Shown here: one piece after another, positions 47,212-59,174 of the stretch
How the letters are laid out: each line of letters starts with the position of its first letter
Position numbering within the stretch: position 1 is the stretch's first letter
Made by a program: the position numbers and the translations under genes
Origin: Galeopsis tetrahit
Taxonomy: Eukaryota; Streptophyta; Magnoliopsida; Lamiales; Lamiaceae
Direction: 5' to 3'
NCBI GenBank assembly: GCA_963675135.1
Contig: OY776126.1
Location: forward strand, 17,735,195-17,799,194
DNA length: 64,000 nucleotides
The notes under the pieces: model-generated
Seen by the model: only the letters and a program-made list of their open reading frames with translations
Database searches by the model: none
What the model was told of the DNA's origin: nothing

Positions 47212-48707
47212 TCAAATCGAAGTTAGTATATGATTGAGAATTTGGAAAAGTGTATAATAACGAGGGGTTTATTTTCATGAAAGGTATTTTTAGGATTGGA
47301 AAGTCGGAGACTATGGATGTTATAGAAGTAGTATTTTACTGTGCAAATATGTGTCTGTATAAGTCAAAGTTGTAAATAAAATACGTCTACTTCAATTTCA
47401 ATTGCTCCAAAATTAAGTTTATTCCTTCGATTTGAATTGGTTTACTTATACTTTTTCTTTCAAGGGTAGATTAGGCTAATCAGACTTAAAATAACATACA
47501 AATATTAAATAACAGATGAGATATTCATATTTGACCATAACTCAACATATCTATCAGGATTTCATCTTAATTTGAATTGTGTTTATTACCATATATTACT
47601 AAGAAAAATTCACTGATGATTTCGTCAACCTGGTAATCTCTATTTTGGGAAAGTTAATGGGTTTGAGCATCAAAACATGATGATGAGTTCATGACCCCAT
47701 GCATAATGCAAATAGCATCAGCCACAACCTCTGTCATATCAATTTCAATTTTCTTTATACTAGTATGTTTTTATTTTTTACTTTCTTACATAATTTCGAA
47801 TTAACATTTAAATTTTGAGAACTAAAATCTCATGGAACGTGCAAGTGCATAGTAACTAGCTATTGAATATAAGTTGCTCAAGTTATATTTTTTTCAATTA
47901 CTAAAAACAAATCAACATCCAGAAGTAAATACTCATGGAATTCTTCCAACTGACATCTCCAAAGTCGTTAATCGACGTGAAAACTTGTTTAGGGTATAAA
48001 TTGATCATATATAGTTTTACTAATTGTATGGCCTATATTTGTACTATAATTTATACAACGATATTCTTCATTTTACTTTCTTTTTTTTTAAATGATTCTT
48101 CATTTTACTTTCTTTTTTTAAAATGATTCTTCATTTTACTTTTAAGATAAGAAAAAGTTATTAAGTGAACGAAATTAAATGCAAAATACATTTGAGCTAT
48201 CTTTATCAATTGGTAGACTCATGATGATGTAAGGCCAGCCACCAACGCATTAAAAAGTGCCCCATATAGTATTATCAATCTTTTAAGCCGACAACTAAGC
48301 TTATTAACTAATCAAACGAAATTATTTTAAATTGAAATACATCTAGTTAGACAAATCAAAAATCAAGTTGTTGAAATGGAGAATACTAATTAAACTGGTA
48401 AATAAATGAGTACCATATATTAATTTAAAATTATCTTATATAAAACTCATTTAACATAATTGTATTTCACACAGAAATTAGTACTTTTCAAATCCTTCAG
48501 GCTTCATATACTCCATAATTCAAGGGGCCAATGAAAAGTATGCATGTCTCAATTATTACCTCCACTTATATGTGTGTATATTATAATATTATAACGACTT
48601 AAAAAGAAAGTCAACAGCAGAAGTCAGGATCAGTCAATAACCAATTGCATTATACGGCCGGAGTAGTAAATTAATTTCAATTTTCAAAATATTAATATAA
48701 GATTCTA
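47212..48707. other. Intergenic DNA after PME4
   Basis: The PME4 3' UTR and AT-rich spacer. At about 48062-48144 a ~30-bp unit (atgattcttcattttacttt..) is repeated nearly three times. No other gene was recognised. Confidence 0.45.
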
Positions 48708-48817
48708 CTCCCTCCGTCCCCAAAAAGTTTGCGGAGAATCTTGGGCACATGGTTTAAGAAAAAAGTGTAATGATGAGAGTGTTGAGGGGTAATTTTGTAA
48801 ATTTTTATATATAAAGT

Positions 48818-49490
48818 TGATAAGAAATATATCAACTAAATTTATTTTAAATTTATTAAGAGCTATGGAGAACTGAGATTTTCTCATCTTTGGAATGTTA
48901 AGGGCTGATCTCGTTTGGAGAGCTGCCTAGCTCTGGAATGTTCTCATAAGAATATTAATTATTTAGGATTTTTCACTAATAAATATATTTGAGAGTTAAA
49001 ATTAATTAATTATTTGATAGATATCCTTTTAAGTTGAAGAATCGTGCGCTAAGCACTCCAGAATTCTCGGCACGTCCTGCTGGGACCTAAGAAGACCTCC
49101 GTATTATTAGGAATTCAGGTATATATGCATAGAGGTTACAATCTCTCAGGGTGAGTTATTTTTTACATACATAATAATTTTTACTTAGATTTGAGTTCTT
49201 GAGAGTACGAGAGAGAAAGAAAAAGATATTATCAAGTTCGTCATCTAACTTGAGCGTCGGAGGCCCGTCTTCGGGAACTTCCCCGACGGGTTGATTGCAG
49301 GTTTGCTGTTGACAAGAGGTTGGATTTCGTGTTATGCGAGGGCATTTCGAAGAACTTTTACGGGATTACTGTTGACAAGAGGTTGGATTTCGTGTTATGC
49401 GAGGGCATTTCGAAGAACTTTTACGGGTACTTTAATTAAAATAATTGCATTTTAATTATTATAAAAATATAAATTTTGTTGTCTTTATCA
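48818..49490 (+). repeat. 5' LTR of the Tat element (673 bp)
   Basis: It begins tgataagaaatat, ends gtctttatca, and carries near its end two head-to-tail copies of a 60-bp unit (gctgttgacaagaggttgg.. to ..cttttacggg). A TATA-like ggtatatatgc at about 49119 may be the promoter. It differs from the 3' LTR by three substitutions. Confidence 0.93.
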
Positions 49491-49492
49491 AC

Positions 49493-49510
49493 TGGCGCCG
49501 TCTGTGGGAA
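49493..49510 (+). other. Primer-binding site of the Tat element
   Basis: tggcgccgtctgtgggaa starts two bases after the LTR and begins with TGGCGCC, complementary to a tRNA 3' CCA end. Only the first ~9 bases match the tRNA-Asp-type sequence seen at 5385. Confidence 0.65.
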
Positions 49511-52500
49511 TGCAAGAGTTGAGGCGTGAGAACTCTTTTCAAGATTGCAAGTATGTCCTAGAGTACTTATTTAATTTATATATATGTACAAGCGCTTGGT
49601 AATGAGGATTGTGTTCATGATTAATTTTGTTTTTGAGATTAGCACTATTTTTATTTTTATTTTCTTCATATTAAGGTGTGCTGATTAAATTATGAAATTA
49701 AATTTCTGAGTGATTTATGTCAGTGAAATTGTCTTTTGAAATTATTAAATGCTGAAAGTGTTAATTGAAATGTATAGTCAATGGAGAATAGAACTGGGTG
49801 AGAACTGGATCCTGATTTTCAGAGGGAAGCTGACACACCCACAAGACCTAGTGCTCCTTTGAATACGGCGGGAGCGGGGGGAAGTGGAGGTCAGCGTCCA
49901 CTTCAGGGTGGAGAATCCACTGTTACTCTAACTTCTGATCAACTTAGAGACATTGTGGCTCAAGCTGTGAGTCGCGCTCTTATGGGAGTAGGAGTGTCCC
50001 CGGGAACTCCTCCTGCTCACCCAACACCATAAATTAGAACTGCCCAGATCAGAGCTGGTAAACGTCCTGTGAATCCTGTATCACCTAATCTAGGAACCTC
50101 CGAAAGCAGGCCTGTCCCTACTGAGGTAGACAGCTCTGGGGATGAAGAATCCAGTGCAGCTACAGAAATTCAAGCTTTGAGAAGGGAAGTGGAGAGAATG
50201 AAAGAACAATATGGAAGTTTGGAAAATTCATCTTTGAAACCGTTGGGATCTCCTTTCACAGATGAAATTCTAAATGACCCTTTGCCTCATGGCTTTAAGG
50301 CTTTAACTTTTGAATATGATGGAAGAGCAGATCCACAAGAACATTTGTTGAGATTTGAGAACGGGGCTCTTTTACACCAATACTCAGACGGTGTAAAATG
50401 TCGTGTTTTTCTTACGACTTTGACAAAATCAGCACAACAATGGTTTAGTCAGCTTCCGGCAAAATCCATACATTCATTCAAAGAGTTCAGCTCTCTTTTC
50501 TTGCATCAATTTGCTAGCGCCAGACGCCTAGTAAAAACTCCACTTACACTTCTGGGAATTAAGCAAAGATCTGGCGAGAGCTTGAGGAAATATTTATCTA
50601 GGTTCAATACCTCAGCTTTAGAGGTTCCGACTGCTTCAGATGATGTAAAAATTAATGCCCTGGCCCAAGGATTGAGAGATGAGGATTTCTTTAGATCTCT
50701 AGCAAAGCGCCCGCCCAAAACGTTTGACAAATTGCTAGAAAGAGCTGACAAGTATATAAATTTGGAAGAGGTTAGAGAGGTGAAAAAGGATGAAGGAAAG
50801 AGTTCGGGTAGAAGGGAGTTGGAAAAAAAGAGTGGAGATTCTACAGGAAAAGAATCAAGAGCTAAATCTGGACGGTCAGGTCATGACCGTTATACCCCCC
50901 TAACAAGAGAGTTATCGGAGCTCTTGCCTGTTGCCGCAGAGATACCAGATTTTAGATATCCTCCATCCGCTAAAATAGGACCTCGACATCCAAAGTCAGA
51001 CTTATATTGTAGGTTCCATAATGATTATGGACATGATACTAATAATTGTTACACGTTGAGAGGTGCTATTGAGAGGTTAATTCAAGAGGGACACCTGAAA
51101 GAGTTTGTTAGAAGAGATAGAGAACGAGGTTATAAGAGAAAGGAGGATGCCGAACGTGGAAAGGAATCGAAGGGATCTCCGAAAAATGAGGTTTCTAATA
51201 AAAAAAAGGGTTTTATTCAAATGATCGTAGGAGGACCGTCAGATGGAGATTCACATCGAGCGAGGAAGGTTTCAGCCAGAGCTGCTAAGGCATGGTCAGA
51301 AAGAGAAAAACAAGAGGTCGGAGAACTGAGTGATTCTCCTGTTATTTGTTTTGGACCAAGGGATGAGGGAACAATATTAAGGCCTCATAATGATGCTTTG
51401 GTCATTACAGCAGAAATTGGAGGTTATGATGTTGCTAGAATTTTTGTTGATACGGGAAGTTCTGCTGATATTATGTTCAAATGTTGCTTTGATAAGATGG
51501 ATTTAAATGTGGAACTTAAGACTGTAGATACAGCGTTATTCGGTTTCACGGGAGGATCTGTTCAACCATTGGGAGAGGTTGCACTTCAGGTTCAAATGGG
51601 GGATTATCCTCTACAGCGGGTTCGAATGGTTAAGTTCTTGATAGTAGATGCTCCATCTTCTTATAACGTGATATTGGGCAGACCCTCACTTAATTTGTTT
51701 CAGGCAGTAGTATCAACTTTTCATATGAAAGTTAAATTTCCGGTAGGAGAAGGAGTAGGTGAGGTCACAGGAAGTCAGAGTTGTGCTAAACGCTGTTATG
51801 TGGAGACAGTGAAAGAGGCTAGTCGCTCATTGTTCAAAGAGCTGGGAAGAGCTGATGATCCCATTGGCAAGAAGCTCAAAGCTGTTGAGATGATGGAGGA
51901 GGAGCCTCAAGTGCAGGTAAGACCAGAAGAAGAGCTTATGCTAGTAGAGCTTTTCGAAGGAAGAAGTGGTTATACCACTAAAATTGGAACTCAGATGTCA
52001 GCTGACGTTTCAGAGGAGATTGTTAGATGTTTGAGAGCTAATGCAGATTTGTTCGCATTTAAACCTCGGGATTTGGTGGGTATAGATCCGAAAGTGGCTT
52101 TACATCGTTTGAATGTTGATCCAGAGATGAAGCCTGTCAAGCAAAAACTAAGAGCATTTGGTCCTGAAAAAGATAAACTTATTAAGGAGGAGGTGACGAA
52201 GCTCTTAGAGGCAGGTCATGTAATAGAAGTGCAATTTCCCGAATGGCTTTCAAATGCAGTGATGGTGAAGAAGGGAAATGGATCATGGCGTATGTGTATG
52301 GATTTTAGAGATCTGAACAGGGCTTGTCCGAAGGATTACTACCCGTTACCAAGAATTGATCAACTTGTAGATTCGACTTCTGGATGTGAGCTCTTATCGA
52401 TGATGGATGCATATCAGGGCTATCATCAAATCTTTCTTGCGCCGGATGATGTGAAAAGAGCTTGTTTTTTGGTTGCATGTGGAACATTTGGGTATGTGAA

Positions 52501-53632
52501 GATGCCTTTTGGACTTAAGAATGCTGGGGCGACTTATCAGCGAATGGTAGATTTGATTTTCAAGAATCAAATTGGGAGAAATATGGAAGTTTATGTGGAT
52601 GATATGCTTGTAAAGAGCAACAAAGAACAAAACCACATTTCAGATCTTAATGAGGCCTTGTCAGTAATAAGAGCTTATAAAATTAAACTAAATCCTGAAA
52701 AGTGTGCTTTTGGGGTCAAATCAGGAAAATTCCTTGGATTCATGGTGACTCCGAAAGTGATTGAGGTGAATAAGGCGAAAGTAAAAGCAGTATTGGAAAT
52801 GAGGGCACCTCAGAATATAAAGGAGGTACAAAGGTTGAATGGGCGGATAGCAGCGCTTAGTAGATTTATCTCTAGATCTGCTGAAAAAAGTTTTCCCTTT
52901 TTTAAGATCTTGAGAAAGGGTGGAAGATTTGAATGGAATGATGATTGTCAAAGAGCGTTTGAAGAGCTTAAAGTACATCTAGCAGATCTGCCATTGCTCA
53001 ATAAACCTGTTATAGGGGAAACCCTTTACTTATATTTTTCAGTTGGCGAGCAAGCTCTTAGTTCGGTTTTGATCAGAGAGGAGGGGTCTGTTCAAAAACC
53101 AATTTACTATGTAAGTAAGATGATTCAAGGACCCGAAATGCGATATTCAGAGTTAGAAAAGTCAGCATTGGCAGTAATGGCTACAGTAAGAAGACTCAGG
53201 CCCTATTTCCTATCTCACAAGGTAGTTGTTCGTACCAATATCCCGTTGAAACAAACTCTTAATCGGCCAGATTTGTCTGGTCGCATGGTTAAGTGGGCTG
53301 TCGAGTTAGGAGAATATGATGTGGATTTTGAGCCGAGGGCAGCTATTAAAGCTCAAGCACTAGCAGATTTCATTCAAGAAACCACAAGGGCATCAGAGTT
53401 GAAGAGTTGGCTAGCTTTTGTGGATGGGTCTTCTTCTATGAATGGTAGTGGAGCTGGCATTATAATTGTGACACCTGCTGGAGAGGAGCTCCAATTTGCA
53501 ATTGCGTTCGAATTTAGAGCTTCGAATAATGAAGCTGAATATGAAGCTCTTATCAGGGGATTGCAGATGTTGTATGAACTTGGGGCCCAGAAGGCACAAG
53601 TCCATTCAGATTCTCAGCTTGTAACGCAGCAG

Positions 53633-53708
53633 GTTGTGGAATTTCTTTATGGTCATTAATATTATGGCTGGAATTTTTTCAATTGTATTAATTTTTAAAT
53701 ATATTCAG
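53633..53708 (+). other. Intron-like 76-bp insertion in the archaeal-type RNase H of the Tat element
   Basis: The segment begins gttgtgg and ends atattcag, is T-rich near its 3' end, and contains a stop. Its 76 bases are not a multiple of three. Removing it joins ..VTQQ to VLGAYEVKDEKM in frame, restoring the usual spacing of this domain, so it behaves exactly like a GT-AG intron. Splicing is predicted, not shown. Confidence 0.75.
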
Positions 53709-54116
53709 GTATTAGGAGCGTATGAAGTGAAAGATGAAAAGATGAGAAAATATGCTATGCAGGTTGAGGAGCTAAAGAAAAAATTTGTGGAATTACGAAT
53801 TGAGCAAATTCCAAGATCTGAAAATGGTAAAGCAGATTATCTGGCTAAGCTCGCTAGTTCAGTCGAAAAAGGAGCTATGCCAGGAACGATCACGTTTCTA
53901 ACAGCGCAGGACAGGGCGACAATGGTGGAGGTGGGAGCAATAGAAACTGAGGACAATTGGAGAGCTCCTATCATCCATTTCCTCAGGACGGGTCAGCGTT
54001 TGGAGGGAACTGAAATTTACAAGAAAACAACTTATTCCAAATATTGCCTTATGGGAGGCTATTTGTATAAGAGATCTTTCACTCATCCTTACCTAAGGTG
54101 TTTGTCAAGAGCTGAA

Positions 54117-54284
54117 GACAAGAGGTTGGATTTCGTGTTATGCGAGGGCATTTCGAAGAACTTTTACGGGATTGCTGTTGACAAGAGGTTGGATTTCGTG
54201 TTATGCAAGGGCATTTCGAAGAACTTTTACGGGTACTTTAATTAAAATAATTGCATTTTAATTATTATAAAAATATAAATTTTG
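54117..54284 (+). repeat. LTR fragment replacing the integrase zinc finger and catalytic core
   Basis: These 168 bases match the end of the LTR (both 60-bp units and the AT-rich tail as far as ..aaattttgt) with one visible difference from the 3' LTR. They are in the same orientation. The last 11-12 LTR bases are missing. Upstream pol stops at GYLYKRSFTHPYLRCLSRAE; downstream pol resumes in the late integrase. The pol frame terminates inside the fragment at about 54243. Confidence 0.88.
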
Positions 54285-54772
54285 TAAGAGGAAAATGGGT
54301 CGAAGAGCTGGATTCAGTGCTTTGGGCATATCGAACGAGTCCTAGAACTGCTACTGGAGAAGCGCCTTTTAACCTAGTATACGGCTCGACAGCGGTCATT
54401 CCGGTAGAGATTGGCATGGAAACTCATAGAATTTTGAATTATGAGGAAAATCAAAACCTAGGGTTGCTCAGGGAGAATCTAGATATGGTCGAGGAAGAAA
54501 GAGAAATAGCTAGGTTTAGAGCAGAGAAGTATAAGGCCCAAATGAGAGCTGTGTATAATAAAAGAGTAAAGGTGAGGAAATTTGTTAGAGGTGATTTGGT
54601 GTTGAGAAGAGTTGATGCCTTGAAAGCTACTAGAAAATTGGAGCCTAATTGGGAAGGACCTTATGTAGTGACTGGGGTACTGGGAGGAGGTGCTTACGAG
54701 TTGAGTGATCAAGAGGGTAGTAAAGCTCCACGTCCTTGGAATATTAGCAAATTGAAGAAGTATTTTGTCTGA

Positions 54773-55266
54773 ATATCTTAAGGAAATCTGATGTAATTTC
54801 CTTTTTTGTAAGTTTCTGAATATCAACTTTTAAAGACCTGGTATGGTGTTTCCTTAATGCATTCAATGAAAATGGAGTTCTGGCTCCTATTTTATGTCTT
54901 GTTATTGATTAAATATTTTGAGTGAAACTTGAATTGATGAAATGCTAACTTTAATTAGTTTAGTCCTTTTTCAGTATCCTAAATTGAAATGACTACTTGT
55001 TGATGATTGAAGACTCAGTTCTGAGGTCACGTGTCTCAGAATTGAATTTGAGGGGGGAATGGAAGTATGTATTCATTTGCATTATTATGTCATTTAATTA
55101 TCCTAAAATTTTAAGTTTTGCATCCAAGAGCTGAAAATAAGATAGAATATTATAATGAGAATATCTTGCAAAAAGAACTACGGAGTATTAAAGTTGGAAT
55201 AGGAGAGAACTGTTATACTTCTTACAAAATGAGGTTACAATTGATTGGATAAATAATAAGGACATT
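54773..55266. other. Spacer between Tat pol and the antisense gene
   Basis: AT-rich sequence with a purine run (tgaggggggaatgg, about 55049) that resembles an extra polypurine tract. The 3' ends of the sense and antisense genes face each other here. Confidence 0.45.
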
Positions 55267-57703
55267 TTAAGAGGTGTCTTCATCATGGATGCCTTTTGGA
55301 GCTTGTGCATTTGTTTCGGAGAGGAGATCAGTAGTAGATACTGGATTCTGATCATTGGAGAGAATGGTGTCTTCTTCTGTATTGATATCATACCAGATTT
55401 CTTCAGCAGGCGAAAGCTCGGGATCTTCAAATTCCCTTGAGGAGATATGGAGAGCAGCTCTATGCATCACTGGAAGCCACCAAGGATGTTCTGCATCTTG
55501 TGTTTCATCACCCTTAAAGGTCGGAGAGGCTTTCAGATCTTTGACAGCTAATTGAGGGGAGAACTCGCCTGCAAAGCCTTTCTCTTGTGTCTGCTTCATA
55601 GCAATTGTGAAGCCATGGCCTACAAAGTGACTGATGTGTGGAACCATGTTTTTTAAGTAAAGGCTACTGGAGTGATAGGCTTCAATCAAGCCTTCTTGTA
55701 GCTCTCTTAAGAAAAGCTGTCCGGATACTGTTCTTAGTAGACGTTGACGACATAACTTAATCCCTTCAACAAGACCTTCATCGAAGATAGTTTTGTTTTT
55801 GATTTCCAGCTCCTTTAGGCGAGATTCTTGAGCAAGCCTCTGTTGTTCAGAGCTCTTAAGAGCTTTTTTCGTTTGGTTGATTTCATCTCGCAACTCTTGC
55901 TTTTCTCGTTTTAGATTTTCATTTAGGACGGAGAGTTTGCTTATGTTTTCCGCAGTTTTTATTTTTTCCAGCTCTTGAGTAGCTAGTGAATCTTGTAGCT
56001 CTTTGGTGCTGCTCGGGCTCATGATGTTTGATAAACGGCTGTAGTAAGCCAAGAACTGAAAGAAATTGAGTTAATTTTAGAGAATGCACGCACGCATCAG
56101 AGTATATTGACTACAGCTGGGTAAAATGTATTAATACCTTTACCAAGTGTGAAGCGGCACCATACTCGATTTGCTCAGGAGTATGTTCAAAAAAGGTTAG
56201 ATCATCATCGGAGGTTTCTATAGCCTTGACAAATGATAAGCTCTCTTCTTTGCCTAGATGTGTAAAACCTTTGGGCAACTCCACCATGAGTTTATCATGG
56301 GGGCAAAGTCTTACCTCACCCACCTTTTCCTTACCTCTATTGACAGTTGAAATTGACTTGCTTAATTTTGAGGTTTTGTTCTTCTTCGGGGATTTTTGCG
56401 ACGCTCCCTCAGTTGGGCGTTTGCTCAGACTTCGATCAGAGCACGAAATATTTTTTTCCTTTGACCTACTCTTAATTGCAATCCCTAAGGAGAGCTGAGA
56501 AGCATCTGATGGTGGGGCGTTTTCAGTAGTAGGAGTAGCAGCTGTGCTTAGAGCCTTAGCCATATGCTTAGCAGTGGCATCTAAGTCAATTACCAGTTCT
56601 GAGGCCCAGTTCATCTCTATAAGAGAGGATAAGAAAATAGAGTGTTAGTAAATGTTAGTAAACAGAAATGTCAGATTGGATTTTGTAGACAGTAAGAAAG
56701 GTAAAAATTAATGATAAATATGTGTAAAAGAGGTGAGTCGACCTCGGGAAGTCTCTTCTGGATCGATTGGACAAAATCCAAAGTATTTAAGCACTTCTTC
56801 ATTTCGAAGAATATTCAAAGCATTGAAGGGAAGATTTTGTTGGTTCACTCGAAAATTTAATATATTGATGAGTTTCTGATCAACTGAGGGAATTAATTTA
56901 TAAGAGGGTCGTGAAGTGTGAGGGTTTTCATAGACCCATCTTTTGCATGAGAGGCCCCACTTACCAGATTTTGGAGTGACTATAAACCAGCGCCTTTCCC
57001 ATTTCTCATCTACACTAGGAGGTTTAATGATAAAATGGGCAATGCTTTTAGGAATAGAGGAGACGTAGAAGAATCCTTTTGATTTTTTCACATCATAACA
57101 AGCTCTGAATGATTGGGCAGTAGGATTGCCTCCATTGCCTTTTAAAATTAAATAAAAAAGAAGGATAATTCGAATGGAAGATGGGGTGAATTGGTTGATG
57201 GGAATTTCAAAAATTTTGGAGATATTTATAAGGAATGGATGCAAGGGAAACCTGATACCAGCATCTATATGAGAGGCCCAAAAAGCTAATGAGGGATATT
57301 CTAAGTGGTCAGGCCTCTCGTCAGCTCTCGGAAGATCTACTAGGAAGTCTGGACAAGGGGATAGGAACTCTCTCAATTCTACTAAATTTTTCTTAGTCAT
57401 TTCAGTTGATTTAGCAACCAGATCCCAGTCCTCCCTGTCCTCCTCGTTTATCATTAGATAGGGGCGATGATTTAAGTGTTGGGTGGACGACGAGGTCGTT
57501 TTAGATGTAGGAGCGATAGTTAAGGGATTGTTTATGGGAGTTTTTCTCACGTCGGTATAGCCGGACATAAGCAGCTCTGAAGGAGTCATGCCTATACTGC
57601 CATCTCTAAAAGAGTATGTGCCCTCTGAATTCATGTTTTCGGAACTCTTGGAGACGGAGCTTTCAAAAATGTCATGAGAATGAGAGGGAGAAGAGAGACT
57701 CAT
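55267..57703 (-). CDS. Antisense three-exon ORF of the Tat element (Transposase_28-like domain plus coiled coil)
   Basis: On the minus strand, exons 57703-56743, 56616-56138 and 56055-55267 join through GT-AG introns of 126 and 82 bp into an unbroken frame of 742 residues. Exon 1 carries a Ser/Thr-rich start, then LEYPSLAFWASHIDAGIRFP, INQFTPSSIRIILLFYLI and WERRWFIVTP. This recalls the 'putative gypsy-type transposon' domain (Transposase_28) found in retroelement-derived plant proteins. Exon 2 is Lys/Ser-rich (KSPKKNKTSKLSK). Exon 3 has a predicted coiled coil (ELEKIKTAENISKL to LKELEIKNK) and an acidic tail. Antisense ORFs are known in Grande-like Tat elements; their function is unknown. 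Its open frame contrasts with the damaged gag-pol. The splice sites were deduced by eye. Confidence 0.72.
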
Positions 57704-58392
57704 TAGGAACTGGTGTATATATATATATGTATATGTATATGCGTGTGTGGGTTTATGGCTTTATGAAGGAAGAGTGAATAAGATGAATGTGTAGAAAAAG
57801 AAAGCAGATACCTGGTAAACTGAGATGATTGACAGAAAAGTATTACTTGGCCAGAGAATTGTAGAAATTAGAGAGATAAACTTTGTTTGGAGAAGGTAAA
57901 AAGATGAATATGAATAGTGCTAATAAAAATTTCACTCTTTATAATTGTATGAATAAAGAAGCCAGCTGGAGAGTGCTTTTATTTTTCAGTCTTCGAGATA
58001 GTTTGCGTGTATGAAGGAGAAAAATTGACATATGTCTTTTAGAATGTCAGAGATTTGAAAGACTATTACTCTTCCCAATACATTTATGATGGACGTAGGC
58101 ATTATAATGGCTATATGGAACATGCGGGGTTATTGTTTGGGGAAATGGTATTAGTTGCAAATTATGCAGGCTATCCCTTTCGAATGAAATTTTAAAATAA
58201 AATGTATATATTTATACAACTTAAAGAGGGCAAAGCAATTATTTATTCTAATTCAGATTTTATCACAGGTATGATCATTTTTGTCAGGCTTTTTTATTTG
58301 TGAGTTAAAGTATTGCGTATAAAAGTAAAGAATATATCATATAAATTAGCTCTGAGTGAAGTTAATTCTACTAAACTCAGAGCTATTTTTTT
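57704..58392 (-). other. Upstream region of the antisense ORF, before the 3' LTR
   Basis: It contains a (TA)n-like run at 57716-57740 just upstream of the antisense ATG, and otherwise AT-rich DNA. An antisense promoter is expected here or in the LTR, but no clear TATA site can be singled out. Confidence 0.35.
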
Positions 58393-58404
58393 GGGGGGAG
58401 TAGT
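58393..58404 (+). other. Polypurine tract of the Tat element
   Basis: ggggggagtagt lies immediately before the 3' LTR and is preceded by a T run, as expected for the plus-strand primer of reverse transcription. Confidence 0.75.
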
Positions 58405-59077
58405 TGATAAGAAATATATCAACTAAATTTATTTTAAATTTATTAAGAGCTATGGAGAACTGAGATTTTCTCATCTTTGGAATGTTAAGGGCTGATCTCG
58501 TTTGGAGAGCTGCCTAGCTCTGGAATGTTCTCATAAGAATATTAATTATTTAGGATTTTTCACTAATAAATATATTTGAGAGTTAAAATTAATTAATTAT
58601 TTGATAGATATCCTTTTAAGTTGAAGAATCGTGCGCTAAGCACTCCAGAATTCTCGGCACGTCCTGCTGGGACCTAAGAAGACCTCCGTATTATTAGGAA
58701 TTCAGGTATATATGCATAGAGGTTACAATCTCTCAGGGTGAGTTATTTTTTACATACATAATAATTTTTACTTAGATTTGAGTTCTTGAGAGTACGAGAG
58801 AGAAAGAAAAAGATACTATCAAGTTCGTCATCTAACTTGAGCGTCGGAGGCCCGTCTTCGGGAACATCCCCGACGGGTTGATTGCAGGTTTGCTGTTGAC
58901 AAGAGGTTGGATTTCGTGTTATGCGAGGGCATTTCGAAGAACTTTTACGGGATTGCTGTTGACAAGAGGTTGGATTTCGTGTTATGCGAGGGCATTTCGA
59001 AGAACTTTTACGGGTACTTTAATTAAAATAATTGCATTTTAATTATTATAAAAATATAAATTTTGTTGTCTTTATCA
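58405..59077 (+). repeat. 3' LTR of the Tat element (673 bp)
   Basis: Same length as the 5' LTR. Three substitutions were found by eye: gatatt/gatact, gaacttcc/gaacatcc and gattactg/gattgctg. It includes the tandem 60-bp units. Confidence 0.93.
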
Positions 59078-59174
59078 AAAGTAAATAAAGTAGGTGGATT
59101 GAGTGTATGGTGAGTCCCAAAAGTAATGACATGAAGGGTAAATATATGTATATTGTGAGGGTGAGGATTGTGAT

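Larger units (their letters stand above)
49781..54772 (+). pseudogene. Tat gag-pol with N-terminal stops, an aRNH intron and a deleted integrase core
   Basis: The frame opens at ATG 49781 but meets TGA (49799) and TAA (50030). The long frame then runs from 50069 (1196 codons before the intron). Residue numbers count from 50069. Gag core CRVFLTTLTKSAQQWF is near 111 and a Cys/His motif CRFHNDYGHDTNNC near 313. The protease has VDTGSSADI (near 461) and VILGRPS. The RT has RMCMDFRDLNRA, MPFGLKNAGATYQ and YVDD (near 842). RNase H is followed by an archaeal-type RNase H (FVDGSSSMNGSGAGI, ASNNEAEYEALIRG, HSDSQLV, PRSENGKADYLAKLAS). A 76-bp GT-AG segment at 53633-53708 interrupts this domain. The integrase zinc finger and DDE core are missing, replaced by LTR sequence at 54117-54284. 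The C-terminal part (WVEELDSVLWAYRTSPRT.. to NISKLKKYFV) remains. Confidence 0.9.
48818..59077 (+). mobile_element. Ty3/gypsy retrotransposon, Tat lineage, 10,260 bp, young but defective
   Basis: Two 673-bp LTRs flank gag, PR, RT, RNase H, archaeal-type RNase H (aRNH), a broken integrase and an antisense spliced ORF. The 5-bp target duplication is aaagt (48813-48817 and 59078-59082). Ends read TGATAAG and CTTTATCA. The second RNase H and the antisense ORF before the 3' LTR point to the Tat lineage (relatives of Grande, Retand and Ogre). The LTRs differ at 3 positions, so insertion was recent. Two gag stops and the loss of the integrase core mean it cannot move on its own; it was probably mobilised in trans. 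Confidence 0.92.

Noticed and set aside
55355..55555. Plus-strand frame opposite exon 3 of the antisense Tat gene
   Set aside because: Shadow of the minus-strand coding sequence without domain features.
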